The notes under the pieces are model-generated. The model had not been told where the DNA came from. It made no database searches and saw only the letters and a list, made by a program, of their open reading frames with translations. The translations under genes were made by a program, and so were the position numbers. A stretch of 64,000 nucleotides of DNA from Stercorarius parasiticus (lineage: Eukaryota; Chordata; Aves; Charadriiformes; Stercorariidae): assembly GCA_013396915.1 (NCBI GenBank), contig VWZL01000670.1, positions 1,426 through 65,425 of the forward strand, given 5' to 3'. Below, one piece after another: positions 49,801 through 63,313 of this stretch (the stretch's first letter is position 1; every line of letters begins with the position of its first letter).

Positions 49801-52800
49801 GAAAAGACTATGTTAAGTAAATTAAGATTACTGAATTTTTTTCCTATAAGTAATCTAAGTGTGTAACTGAAAGCACTCTGTGCTGCCAGCAGAAAAAAAG
49901 CAAAGATGTTGGTAGGGTTCATGTGTGGCACACCATCACAAAGATGCTGCTAATGGCCATCTACTGTTACTTATATATCACTTTCAACAAGATGCCTTCG
50001 TAACTTCTCCTGCAGTTAGGAACTGATTGTTGGTAACAACAACACTAGTAACAAAATAAAGTACTGCAAAACAAATTGTTTGGATTATTTTTTTTCCTCC
50101 CACACATGGGTAAAGAATCTAGGGAATGTGAATGCTATGGTAGCACAGTAGGCATATACAATTTAAAGAAAAAGTTATTAAGTTTTTTTGTTTGTTTTCA
50201 GCAGAGCCCTTAATCAATTATATATCTGTACTTTCCACAAAACAATTAAAGGGAAATGTTTATCAGATTTAGGCTACACCGAAAGGATTTTACTTTTGCT
50301 CTTCACACAATAGCATATAATTTACTAATTTGCACGAATATACATGGCATAATGATTAAAACCAGTGTTTCTCCCCTTTGTGACCCAGCTTAAATTATGG
50401 CTCATTTGGTTTTCAGTAACACTGCCAGGAAAAAGGGCATGTCAGCAGGCTGTTTCTAGGCAATGCTCATACGTGACATATTAGGGAGTTTCATCAGCTT
50501 GATAGGATGATGCATCGCTTTTTTTTTTTTCCTCCCAAGTACCTAAGTTACTATTCATTATATTCATTAGTAACTTAGTATCTTCATAGGGTTACTTAAG
50601 TCACCTCTCTGCAAGACACTTTCTGACATTGTCTACTTGCTGTCTGAACTACACTGTTTAAAATTCACAAAAAAACCTAAAGTTCATGAAATCTAAAAAT
50701 TAGTCGTTTTGTCAAGTACAATCCTAAGCATGAAATAAATAAATAAATGATAGGGAAGTACTACATCTTTCTTCTTAAGCTATCAACTTTAGGATGTTCA
50801 TGCTTGCCATTTAAATTAATCAGATTGCAGCATTTGGTGTCACTCTGGTACAGAGCATTAAGTAGACAGCACAGACAGGCAACTCAGCCTCTCTTCGTTT
50901 TGAAGATCTGCTGCTGACTGCTAGGCTTGGGTGGTTTTTTTCCTCCCTCAATTTGTAGTTCCTCACTCTGCAAGACTGCTTTATTAGTTTACAACTAATG
51001 CTAGCTCCATGGAATATTATGAACTGCACCTGATACTCCATGTATTGTATACAAGCTGCTGTGCATTGTTCAAAGAAAACTAAATGAGCTTTTAGTTTGT
51101 CATTTACTCTGTCCCCCTAATGAGAATAGCAAATGCTCAGAGTTTTCATTCAAAAGAGCCGTTTTTGCTCCCATATAGAATTAACACTATTTTAATAGAC
51201 TACTGAGATTTCCTATGTAAAAATTGTTTTTTTTACCAGCTTTATAAGCAATCTGTGTTGTGACTTCATAGCAATCAATAAACGTTCATTATTTAGGACT
51301 CCTTTAAACACTAAAAAATGGGTATGATACATGAGGAATTTTCTCTTTGCTAATGTTTGAAAACTTTCTGGAGCTATACTCAGACTATGAGGGCAAAGAC
51401 ATCAAAGCTAGCTCTAAATAAATCAGCTTAGCTTTGAAACCAATATTACCGTTTAGTTTGATGTGCTCCTTTGATCCCTGCCTCTCCCCAGCACTTTCTG
51501 AGCAGAGTTTGTCAGGCTCAGAAACACATAAAAACCTCTGGGCCCAAGCAGGGTTTCCTGGCTGAGCCCACCCCTAGATTGGAGATTTCTGCACTGTATG
51601 CTACAGCACTATGGAGACATTCCTATATTATCTTCTATATCTTCTAGACACTGGAGATTAATTGCAGATGCAGAGGTGAACAGAAGGAGTCATACAATAA
51701 TGATTTGATTTCTTTTCTGATGTGCTATGCAGTTTTGTGTTATTCACAGACAATGATAACATTATGTTAACGGAGACAATTTATACATGCATAGCCAACA
51801 CTAAGGTGTTTGTGGAAATAATCATATTGTTTGCTGAAACACATTTTTACACATCAAGTTTCTATACATGCTTATCAGTATGCTAGCTTTGTCCACTGCA
51901 GTTCTTGTGTGTCCATTTCCTCAGCTGAAGCTTACCAGGAATTAACCACAAAATATAACTTATTTTTTCTTGTACACAGGAAAGCAGAAACTCCCCACAG
52001 AGCAGAAAGACAAAGTAGCTCTCCAAATATCATTAATAAATTCAAGGGAAAATAGCCAATCTGTAAATAACTTACTACAGGCCTATTTCATGGCACCTAT
52101 TTGTTCACTTTTTTCCCCTCCTCTCCTCTGTATTGTCTCCTAGACTGCGGTGAGAGTATAAAGGCAGCAAATTCTGCTCCCATGTAATTGCTCAGCTCAA
52201 CATCAACCTCACAGAACCAGAGTGATTCACTGTTTGTTAGCACCACCGTTTCCTTCTGTCACACATATAATTTGGCTAAAATGTACTGCCCTATACACTT
52301 GGTGAAAAATATCAGATTAATGATTGTGTTAACTCTAGAAGTGAATGGTTTAATTCTTTGCTCACTGATTTGTTGAGTTAAATCTCTCTGGTATACATTT
52401 TTGTGCCAGTACCCGAGCTACTGTCAGAAAAAATGTGGAACTCTGTACAATCAGTTTCTGTTAATATTATTTGTAACAATAGTATTCTTGAAGAGATATA
52501 AATTGATGGTTTTTTACCTTCTGTGCCTTGTTCTATGCCTATAAATTTAAAATTAAAAAAAAAGATATATTTTGCTGTTCGTTCACTATTGTATTTTATC
52601 CTTAAACAAGTTTTCACTTGTAGAAACAGATCCTAAATTGTGTTTCCTTACACCTATGTTTTTAGTGTAATGGCAACCATTCTTTATAATTGCTACAGTC
52701 CAGAAGAAAAAAAACATAGTTTTGCCCTGCTTTTTAAAGTTTTATATCCTTGAAATATGTGCTTATTCTGCACTGGAACAGAAATGAAAACAACACACCT

Positions 52801-55800
52801 TACTTCAAAACGTTTCATGTGGCAAGTGATTTCCCAGACTAAGCCAGTTTCAAGTGTAGGTTTTGAATCAAGACAAAGAAAATATTTAATATTCTAATTA
52901 TTTTTTTTCTGAGACATCATCTCCTCCTTTTTTCCTCACACAAAAAAGCATACAAACATTCTGATGCCTGTGATTGGAAAGCTAGTAAGTTTTATTAAAA
53001 AAATATTCACTAGAGATTCAACTTAAAGAGTCATGGGTCACAAAATATACAGAAAATAATTTTCTCACGTACAGCTATTTGAAGGGGTTGCCTACATAAA
53101 GCACCTATTGTTTTGCAAAACCTTTAAGCCAAATCAGGGCAATGTAGACCTCTTCTACATCTAACAACAGAATACAAGAAATAACGTCCTTGTTGTTTCT
53201 CTATAGATGAGATCGATAAAATTCAGCCCTCACATACCCATCCCTATTTTAGATTTTAAATTAGTAATCATTATGGCTACAGCTTTAGTTAGTAAGCTTA
53301 GCAATTTATGGCCCATTTTCTGAGTTTGAGTTCAACCAGCATGATCTGACCATGTCCACTGTACTCATACTCCAGGAGGAGATGGCATCTGACAGCATCT
53401 GTGGCAACAGATTCCCACATTATGCACAAGTATTTATGACCCAGTCAAGACTGCCAGGGCAGCTCCAATGATTCAAAGCTACAGATAACAGTTTGCGTAC
53501 TTGGTTCTGAACCCCAGAATTTTCAATTTAGAAGAGTGGAGACAGCCTTTACCTCCAATTTCCAAAACATCACTAGGATTTAATCAGGTATGTTGTTTTG
53601 TTTTCTGATGAGTTCAGTTGCCAGGTGCCTCACAATCACAAATCATTTGGCCAAAAATGTATTAATAGAGCTATGCATTTTAAAAGCTTTTATTTCTGCC
53701 TTAGAAATCCTGAGTATTCTTACTTTGTACTTAAATAGCTAGCCCTAGGTGATGGTATCTTGTCAAAGCGGCACAGACTGAAATATATTTTGTAACAAAC
53801 TTTTTAAAGCTCTTGGCTTCAATTATATTCTTTTCCTTTACATCGTCTGTCCTACATTGCAGTATGAGGAAGGATAAAGAACTTGCTGCCTTCTATTTCA
53901 ATCTTTTATGAAATTAACATATCCTAATCATGCTGTCTCCTTACATGGAAAATCTTTCATGCTTCAAATTTCAGTTGCGCTTTTTTTTTTTTTTGAGAGG
54001 AGCAGACAATCTACAAAAATTACTCCAGAAAAAACCTACCATCAAGTCCTCATACTAGAACTATAACATTTTTAGTATTATTTTTCCACATTTTTCTCAT
54101 GCATCTTAACACTGGATTTGTTCTTTTGCTTGTTGATGAATTTTGAGATGATGATTTGAAGAGTTGTGACAGATCTTTTTCCTTCAAGTTCATTGGTTCA
54201 GCGATAGGTATCTAAATCAGTACTCCAAAAAATAATTTCAAACTTGCATTCCCTCCCAATAGTCTGAGATAGCTTTCAGTTGTCCTGGTATTGCCAGTTT
54301 TGCTCAGCTTTTAAGATTCTCTGCTAGACTTCCCCAAACTCCAGTCACCGTAATGACATCCCTTACCATAGGTCTTGATATGCACCACAACAATTAGACG
54401 GTAGCCTTGTTATGACCATTTCTTATCACTCTAGCAAGAAAGGGGCTGACTGCTGTTTCGTCACTTCCCAATTTCTACCACATAGAGATATCAGAAATGA
54501 TGCCACACAGACAAAGTTGCATTTTTCAGATGGAGTTAATTTCCTGGAGCTGGTCAAATTGTGAAGTGAAGAAAACAGTTGAGGAGAAACTCCAGATTCC
54601 TCTGCCACTGTTCTCTAACCCAAGTGGTTTAATAATCTCATAAAAGTCTACACAAAACCTCAGATTTTATGTTATCTAGTTTTAACATGCATAAAGTAGG
54701 CAATAGCACCTCCCTGCACTTCTGAAAAACAAATTAATAACAACACATGCGTTGTCTTGTATTAAAGGTGTTTCTTCCTTGAGAAGAACGGAATGAGTTA
54801 GATTATACATAAACACATTTCCTGAAAGGACATGTTTTCTCCTTAGAAGAAGTGTAGGCACTTTAGAATCTAAATCAACAAAATTGGGGAGGGGGAGATG
54901 GGGGGGAATTTCTTTGCTTTTTAACGTGTTCATACTCATGTGAAAGAATATGTGAATAGTCCTATCAGTTGAAAAATTACACCAAATACTCTTTCACCGG
55001 TCTTTATTCAAAGGGTAGAGCTAAAATAGCCTTCTTCAAAAACCAAACCAAGCTCCTCAACCCTAAAGCAATTACTAGATTACCTATACCCATACCAAGA
55101 GTCACAGTTAATATCCAGAAATAGCTGTCTGCTTTCAATCCCATTTCCAAAATATGTGAGAGTACAAATTGTTGTACAAGTAATTCAGCATTGCTGGTTT
55201 TTACTAAGAGACTTTTTTATTAATGATTTCTTCATGAACTCAGAAAAATACATCTTGCAGATGTTTTTCCAAGGCAGAATCATCCACAACAAATCTGTTT
55301 CTGATGGATAACTCATTTGTGTTCCACCAAGATGAATAACCACAATTTCCTCACACAATCCATTCCAGAGCTGCTTTAGCCTTATTGTTAGAAAGGTTTT
55401 TTCTGAAGACCAACCTGAAACTTTTGTGATGCAGTTTGACTCCATAATTGCATCTCTTCTTCACTGGGAGAGCAGTACACTTAATTCTTTGTAGTAACTG
55501 ACTTATGCATTTGAAGACTACTTTTATGGCCCTTTCCACCCCTCAATCCCATTCCCTTAGTAGCTTTCTCTAAGCTAAAGTTCATTAGATTTATGCAATA
55601 GGTATCAGAGAACAGAAACATGTAGCTAAATCGAAAACAGAAATGTGTCCTTCTCGGTGGTTTATCAGTACACTTAAATTTTAACATACAGAGGTTGTAA
55701 CATATATCTAAAATACATCCCTTTTGGCAAGCTACCAGCTTCAGTGTTCCTTGACTATGACAAATTCATCAAAGCAAAAAAGCACGCCCGGGAAACTTGC

Positions 55801-56906
55801 TAATAATATGGCACAATGTTATCTCCCCTGAGGAAAAGGAAAAAGGATGGGAGCCTTTTCCTCTAATTTAATTAAAAATGAAAACTTTCATTAAACTAGG
55901 ATATATCACACAGTATTTTAAGAAAAGTAATCTCTGCTGTGTTCATGAATCACTATTGTGTATAAGAAAATTAAATAAGATAAAATTAAACGATAGCAAA
56001 TGGGTACTTTGTGGAAGCACTGTGCAGTAAGTTTAAGGGTTTTTTTCTTAAGGTAGAATTAAGCTCATCTGACTGTTTCAAGACGCTAAGGTCTGCTACC
56101 TTTGTTTCTCTGCAGGAATGAAAGGCACAGCAAACACGGAAATCACTACTGGATGAGAGATGAAAGGATAAAAAGCTTCATAAGTGGTAATTTTTCAGAA
56201 AATATAGAATATTTAGGAGAGACGATTACTGGTGTCTTCCACCATTTATTTAGTCATATTATTCATCTATGCAACACCAGCTACACGCAAACACCTAACT
56301 AAAGGTAAAACACTGTTTAAACAAACACAAACTCTAAACACACCCAACAAAACCAGCCACTATTTCATATACGTGGTAAACTCATAGACTCTGGCCATTA
56401 CACGAAGCGACTTTCTTTGTCAAAATAAATATATGCTTTTCACAGAACTGTAGCCACTGGGTTAGGAAAGTACATCAAGAAATACTCCAACCAGCCTTCT
56501 TTTTCTTCTAGCATATAACTCTCTCCGGTAACATGTGATCTCTGCATGCAACTCGCTGACAAAACATTTAGTCACTTTACCTCCAAGAAAGGCTAGAAGC
56601 TGGCCAGTCTGTATAATAAACTGAAGTTCTGCCACAGTACTTTGTCCCTTTCAGCTATCTACTTATTGCCACTTTTATTAACAGAGGTTACAAAATCATG
56701 CGCATATTTTTAGGAAAATATTAACTTCAAATTCCTTTTTCTTTCAATTAAAACACAAAAATTGTAATTATTAAAATCCATTAAATTTTTAGAAACTAGT
56801 TTTTATTTATAGTCTTAGATTTTTATCTTTAAAATATCTACTCCAATATATCTAAAGCTTTGTTTGTATTTTTAGTTAATCAAGATACTATGCAGAAGAT
56901 ATGAGC
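49801..56906. other. AT-rich non-coding stretch, no gene recognised
   Basis: About 7.1 kb with scattered short open frames on both strands and no known domain. It contains an AAAT microsatellite at 50733-50748, a T14 run at 53981-53994 and a G-rich run at 54886-54906. Confidence 0.55.
54886..54906 (+). other. Putative G-quadruplex sequence
   Basis: GGGG, A, GGGGG, AGAT, then seven G. Splitting the last run as GGG-G-GGG gives four G-tracts of at least three with loops of one to four bases, which meets the usual G-quadruplex pattern. The surroundings are AT-rich, with no promoter-like features. Confidence 0.6.
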
Positions 56907-56992
56907 CATTACCCTGCATTGCGCATAGAGAAACTGAGGCACCAGAAAATAATGTAGCTTCACTAAAGTCATTAACGTGGCGAGATCAACAT
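56907..56992 (+). mobile_element. Possible MIR-like SINE remnant
   Basis: The stretch ATTACCCTGCATT followed by AGAGAAACTGAGGCACCAGA and, further on, TAGCTTCAC..AAGTCATTAA resembles the conserved 3' part of MIR-type SINEs: a CCCCATTTTACAGATG-like segment, GAAACTGAGGC, then a GACTTGCCCAAGGTCA-like segment. The central AAACTGAGGC motif is exact, and the parts before and after are diverged but in order. The assignment rests on recall of the consensus and is tentative. MIR tails were mobilised by L2 enzymes, consistent with the L2-like relic at 6.2 kb. Confidence 0.45.
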
Positions 56993-59900
56993 CCAGTAAC
57001 CATTTCTTCTCCATTTTGTATAAGACTAAGCTTCACTTTCAGTTAAAACCAATCTTTCCCCTAGTTTTATGAGGTTTTCTACAGTGTTGCTTGTAAGCCA
57101 CTCTATACTTATAGATGATACATCCAATGTTCAGAAGTACAGCACTAAAAGCGAGGAATGGAAGTAACAGAAGATAAACATAAATCATTCAGGTATTTGC
57201 TTAAATACTATCTATATTGTTCAGAATTTCATCACAAGAAATTCTTTCTACATGTTCCCTTCCTAATTGCACATAAACTTTTAGACATGCAGTACCTGAA
57301 CAAGCATTCCTGGAAAAACAACTGCTCCCTCCCTCTTCCCCCCCCCGTAATAAGACTACTGCCTAATGTCACTCTCAAACATGATGTGAAAATAAGTGAA
57401 GCTCGGGAACAGAAACTGCATGAGTACAATGCCAGTTCAGTGTAGGAGGTGCAGAATTACCCTGTAGCTAAAAAGAGGAGCTGTAAATTTGCCAGTCTTC
57501 TTAAAAATGTAACATCATATGGCAGCAAAGAATTTGACAAGACAGTGCTGAAGTTAGTTTAGCAGCAAGTTAGTGTATGAAGTGTTGCATACCTGAACAT
57601 TCTTCAATATTTATTTTTGACCAAGGGAGTTTTGCTCATTTTTCCTTCATGTTTGCCTTCCCCTCCTCTCCCCTCATCTTTTTGAGTCTTAGGAGAGGCC
57701 TGCAATTTCTACACTCCAGTTTATCCTAAATTCAAATCACACTGCGTGCAAGACAGGCAGGGAAAAGTCAGGTTAAACACCACAAGGAAAATCTGGTAGC
57801 ATTTCAAATTTCTGCTTATGATTTCTAAGATATCCTGGATCCTGTTTCACATCAGCATCAACAATGAATTTCCATGAGTGAAACCATCCTTTCTGAGACA
57901 ATAAAGAATACAAACAACCTTCAGCGTATTTGCTGGCTGAGGCTACAATTTGAAATTGGTTAACATTCTGCTGACACTGCATGTAAAGAAACAGAGCTGA
58001 GCTCACTAGGTGCTATTTATTCTACTCTCTTAACTGAAATGCAATAAAAAGTGGTTTTGTTACTGAAATAAGCTGGTAATGAATACATAGTAAGAAAATA
58101 GAAGTCTTGACAAGAAAGCATTATTTTTAGAGTTTTTTTGTTAGTAGTATCACACTTTAAACAAAATATGAAGTGTAAGTGGCTGATGAGACATTTGTTT
58201 GTATAAAAGTTTCTCATGAATTGCAAAGCTCCTTGCCCACAGACTATTTTGTTATATTTTGCTGGAACGTGATGATCAGATTCTGTTCAACCATACCATA
58301 GCAGTTTTCTACCACAACAAGCAAAGTTATGTACTTTTGCTGTTGTATCTCCTGTAGCATGGTTAGAAGGCATGAGACATTCCATGGTCAATCCTTCTTT
58401 TAAGGAATAATCCTTTCTCTGGTACAGTACTTTCCACATGAGAAGACTCTGGGAGCAGGAGTCTTATGATATTCTCTACACAGATTGTTTGAATAGAGAT
58501 CCAAAAAAGAACCTAAGCACATTAACTGGGAGCAACATAGGCTCTATATAATAATATAGAAGGGATTGTGTATTATCAGTTTTAAAAAGGAGCACCCTTC
58601 CACTGCTCTGAGTGATGCAGCAGTTCCCAGAATAAAACTTTGGAAATATCCTTTTGCTGATCCCCATCCATTTGCACGTGGCATATCACCAGGAGGTGCA
58701 TAATAATTTATGGAGCACCTTGTGAGCAGGAACAGCTCAGATTCTCATGCGGTTTCAGCACAGGCAGACTAGCAATCTATAACAGTGACTTTATAACCTC
58801 TTATCCACCCTAAAAGATGTGCATTTATACTGCCTCCATGTCATAGGATTGAATTTCAAAAATCCAGAAGTCATCTCTAAGCCTCTTCACATTCAGACAG
58901 GATAACCAAAGTTCCCATTCTTTCCCCTCTCTCTGAAACTGCTTGGATCTCCTGGCTACTGGCATAGAACAAAGATGCTTTGTCATCCCACTTTCTAGGA
59001 TGCATGAACAGCGCTCGATTCATTCACACCAACAATGCTAAATGCTTCTCCACTAGTGGCAAAGTATTCTCTGTGTTAACAGACTAAGGCCTCCTCAGCC
59101 TGAAACCTACTCACACACATCGCTGATCAATTGCCACGATCTCTACATGTCTTTTACTGCTGCTGCTTATGGAGCAGATTTGATAAAGTTTCAGAGGATT
59201 TCTTTCATTAATCACTGCATATGCATCCAGATATGCCTTCATTAAAATTAACTTCTGTTGCAGATATTTTGTGATGTTAATTAGCTTCCAGCAGAGGTAT
59301 TTTTGCCAGGTATTGATCAGTAGTTTTATTTGCTCTGTACGTCACTGTAGATGTCCCATGTTATATCCCACAGTGGTCTTACCTGAGAGAATTTTCTTCC
59401 CCCTCCCTGCTCCCGGCCCTTTTTAAATTTTCTGATGCTGCTTGAGTTTCAAGGGATAAGGAAGAGTCTGGTCACGAGCACGCAAGTTAAGCCGCACCAT
59501 GACAGTCAAGCTCTGGGACAGAAAATTGTGCCTGGCATGCTCTATTTACTAGTTCAGATGTAGCCTTAATGGTCTCATAGCACTGTACAGGGTAAAGGTC
59601 ACAGGAAGAGAGTAAAATATTGTAGTAGGTTACAGAATTTAAATAGCTATATGTTTTCAGCTATAAATAAATATTTTATAATTCTACGTTCACTTTATAA
59701 CTAAAGTTCAATTTTATGTGACATTTTATTTTCCCATATTTTCAGCATAAAATTGTATATAGCAAAACAAGTTCAGAAGAACTTGCTTTTTTTTTTTTTC
59801 TCAAAGAAATTCATAGAACAAAGGTTATCTTTGATAAGCATCAGAGTACCAGAGTACTGAGCACGAAAGGTTTTGAAAAAATTGGTTTCCAAAAGTATTG

Positions 59901-62492
59901 GCTTGAGTGTCCTTTAGTATTCTACTACCTTACTGCTTTTGCGCCTTCCCACAGTACTCCCAAGCTCCTTCTGATGGTCCTTGGTCACCTTCTCCTATGG
60001 TAGCACTGGCTCTTGTGCTCCTCAGCTGTTTGTCTACACGTGACAAAAGCAGGTAACATTTGCTGAGCCTGCTTGGGGCATATGGGTTTGTCAGCTGTCC
60101 AGTCAGTAAAAAAATCTCATGGGGCAGCTGTCTGCTGCCTCTCAGACTGCATCCCTTTCATTAGCAGGCAACTGAAGGGTTGAGGGGTTTTTTTTATTAT
60201 TTTTTGATTTTTTTTTCTGTTTCTACATAGTAGGAAAGAGCTCGAACATTGACTTCTAAAAGAACTTACTTCAGGGAGGTAAACTGGAAAAGAATACACA
60301 GAGAAAAATCAATGAGTAACAGAAACTGTGACTCTCTCCAGAGTCTGAATCAATGTAAACAAACCCTCAAACCAACTCATCCCAGCTGACAAAAACAAGC
60401 CTGTACATTAAGAGCAGGTTCTCATCAGCTACAATTATTTTCTCACAACTGCCTACAAAACAAGTTATTTTATACACGAAAAACACATGCAAACAGTTTC
60501 AATGTATATTATCAAAAAGATAGGTTAATTATGACAAACCAACTGGCAATATTTAAAGCAAAGCAAGACAAAGTGACATTGAGTACCAACAGCACTGAAA
60601 TTGCTTTCAGTACAAGTTGGATCATGCCACAGACGCATATTATTTCAACAAATACACCTTTAAATAGGATTTGATGTTGCCACAGGAGTGTTGTGATGTA
60701 CAAGAGCAAAGTTTTATGTAATGGCAAATGAAGTCCATGTATCTTCTACATACTAAATAGAAAGAGGATCTTTAATAATACCTCACACTTACCAAATTAA
60801 AAAAAGAAAACATTGTTTCTGAAAAGCCAAAACGTAACTAATAAAAGTAGAAAAAATGGTCCAGATGAACAAAAATCCATTTAATCATTTAACATAAAAT
60901 AATACGTTAATCTTTTCATATTTGACAAAGTAGCTCCAAAGGTACTTTCTATTAGCCACCAAGTAGAGTATAGACACAACTATAATATGTCAAAAATATA
61001 TACCTTGAACATACATAACCTAGCAAAGTTTTGCAGTATGTTTAGAAGCATTAACAAATTTTGCCGTTGAGTTAGTATTTTTATACTTCAAATGAATATT
61101 GAAGTTCGAAGACACAATCTTGATTTTACCAAGTTTTGAGGATAACTATCTTCTGGTAAAGTCATCTGATATTGAGGGCACTTAGTGGCTTGGAAGATTA
61201 ACTCCCAGATGACTCGGACTGTGTAGAGTCACACACTCTGTACTAGAACTGGTAGAGACTGAAAGAAGCATTTCAAGATATGACACTAGGACTACTATTT
61301 TACTTGCAATCACAAATCTGTCCTCTGCCCTTCAGCGTATGGGGATGATTTCTGCTGCTAAATACCTTGTTTTCTAAAACAAAGAAATCAGCAACTAACA
61401 GAACTTAACATCTTTATTTTATAGTGTACTATCTGATGCAAGCACTAGTACAGTATGAGATTCAGCTTGACTTGGTACTCGGCCCTAACTCTGCAGCCAG
61501 CCCTAATTGAGCTAATTGCTCAGCAAATCAAAGTAGTGTAGTGAAGCAAATAATTAAGTGTCACAAATTGCTGTGCTAAACCATTAAATTTTTTTTCACC
61601 CTCAATAAGTAATAAGAAGTAACTCAGCTCAAGTCTTCCTCTCCTACACGAAACAGGCAAATGACAAATTGTTTTATGTCTCCAGATTATACAACAATGC
61701 GTATTTTCTTTCCAAAAATTTTGAAACATGAAATTGTTTTTAAGTATAGAGACTGTGTCTTTGGAGCAGAACAATTTTCTTTGAAAGAGGTCAATACCTG
61801 AGCGAGCATTTGAAAGTTAACCAGTATGTGGTATTTCAGTTCAGACACTGAGGAGCGTAGGAAGAGTTCAACAGATTCTAACACAATTTTTCCAAAATAA
61901 GTACTAATTTATTTGGGCTGAACACAACAAGGACTTGACTTTTAGATATAAATATTTTGAAGCAATTGTGGAATGCTTAGCACTTTTGAAGATTGCAGAT
62001 TTTCATACCAAAAAGTGAAAAGTTGAAATTTCAAAATGATTTTCCTTTTTTAAATATAGGCTTTTGGGATAGAAAATAAATGGCACCAGAAGTGATTCAT
62101 CTCATCCTAAAATAGTTTGCTAAGAAAACTGAGATTAAAGCTCTTTATGGGTGTCTGATTCTCTTCTTTACAGAGGGGAGTCCAAATTCCCCAAATTAGA
62201 GTTGTACTACTTTTCAAGATAAAGACTCAGTTTAAGAAACTTATGTGAAGACACCTACAGATGCACGGACTGTCTAAATGTTCTTCATAGTCAACAGAGA
62301 TCTAATCCATAGTCAGCAGAGTGAATCAGCTCACCATAAAGTTAACACCTAGGACACACTTGAATTTGCATAAATGCAAGCAATCCCTTTCATAAAAATA
62401 ATTCAGAATGGAAAGGGTGTCAGGATCCAACCTCCAGCTAAAACAGCCAACACTGAATTCAGCCTCAGTTGCTGACGGCATTTTCCAGTCAG
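56993..62492. other. AT-rich non-coding stretch, no gene recognised
   Basis: About 5.5 kb. It contains a C9 run at 57338-57346, a T13 run at 59787-59799 and T-rich sequence around 60187-60217. No gene, RNA or further transposon is recognised. Confidence 0.55.
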
Positions 62493-63313
62493 CTCTTGAA
62501 AACCTCCAGAGACAAAGATTATAAAACATCACTGGGTAACCTGATGCAGTACGTGACTATCTTCACAGCAACTCTTCCTTTATCCATCTGGAACTTCCTT
62601 TGTTTCCCATTAAGACCGTTGTCTTTCCCTCCCACTGTTTCTCTCAATAAAGATCCTGGCTCCATCTTATTGGCAACCTGCCTGTATGGCACTAAAGGGC
62701 TGCTGCTAAGTCCTCTTGAAGCCATCTCCTCTCCAAGGCTAAGGAAACACAGTTCCCTAAGTCTCTCCTTACAGGGTAAGTGGAGCAGGTCAGTAGCTCT
62801 ATGCCAAACTCATTCCAGTCTATTAATGTCTTTCTTGCATTAAGAGAGCAAAAACTGGGTGCAGTATTCCTATGTGGGTTAGTAAGCACCAAGTAAAGGG
62901 AGTAGGGGTGGAAAAATCACTTCCTTAGCCTACTGACTATGCTCCTATTGATACAGCCCATTATGCTGTTAGCCTTCATCATCATCAGTGCACACTGATG
63001 GCTTACATTCAGCCTACTGTGTGCCAGGACCCCAGGTCCCTTTCAGCAAAGCTGCAGCCTAGCAAGTCAGTCCCCAACCTGTACTGGGAAAAGGATTCAG
63101 TCTGTCACAGGTGAAGTATTTAGAATTTGTCCTTGTTGACTTTTGGACTATTCTTCCACCATAACGGCCACTTAAATAGCAACCCTATAGTTGAGAATAC
63201 TGAATGAACCCCCCAGTTTGGTGTCATCAGCAAACTTGATGGTATGCTCCATCTCCTCCTCCAGGTCACTGACAAGGTAGTAAATAGGACAGGTGCCAGG
63301 ATAGACAGTGTTG
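62493..63313 (-). mobile_element. Old CR1 LINE, reverse-transcriptase catalytic region to near 3' end
   Basis: Minus-strand CR1 of about 820 bp, diverged from the others. Its 5' part encodes SDLEEEMEHTIKFADDTKLGG-type sequence; the FADD catalytic box is at 63223-63234. Further along, nucleotide similarity covers the LGVL..-MSQQCAL region (about 62985-63060) and the ERVQR-, EERLREL- and EKRR-like region (about 62690-62830). The left end (about 62493-62560) corresponds to the HW.RLP.EVVES segment with its CTTGAAAACCTCCAGAG block. No ATTCTATG tail is visible, so the 3' terminus is lost or unrecognisable. Multiple stops and indels make it inactive. Confidence 0.88.
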
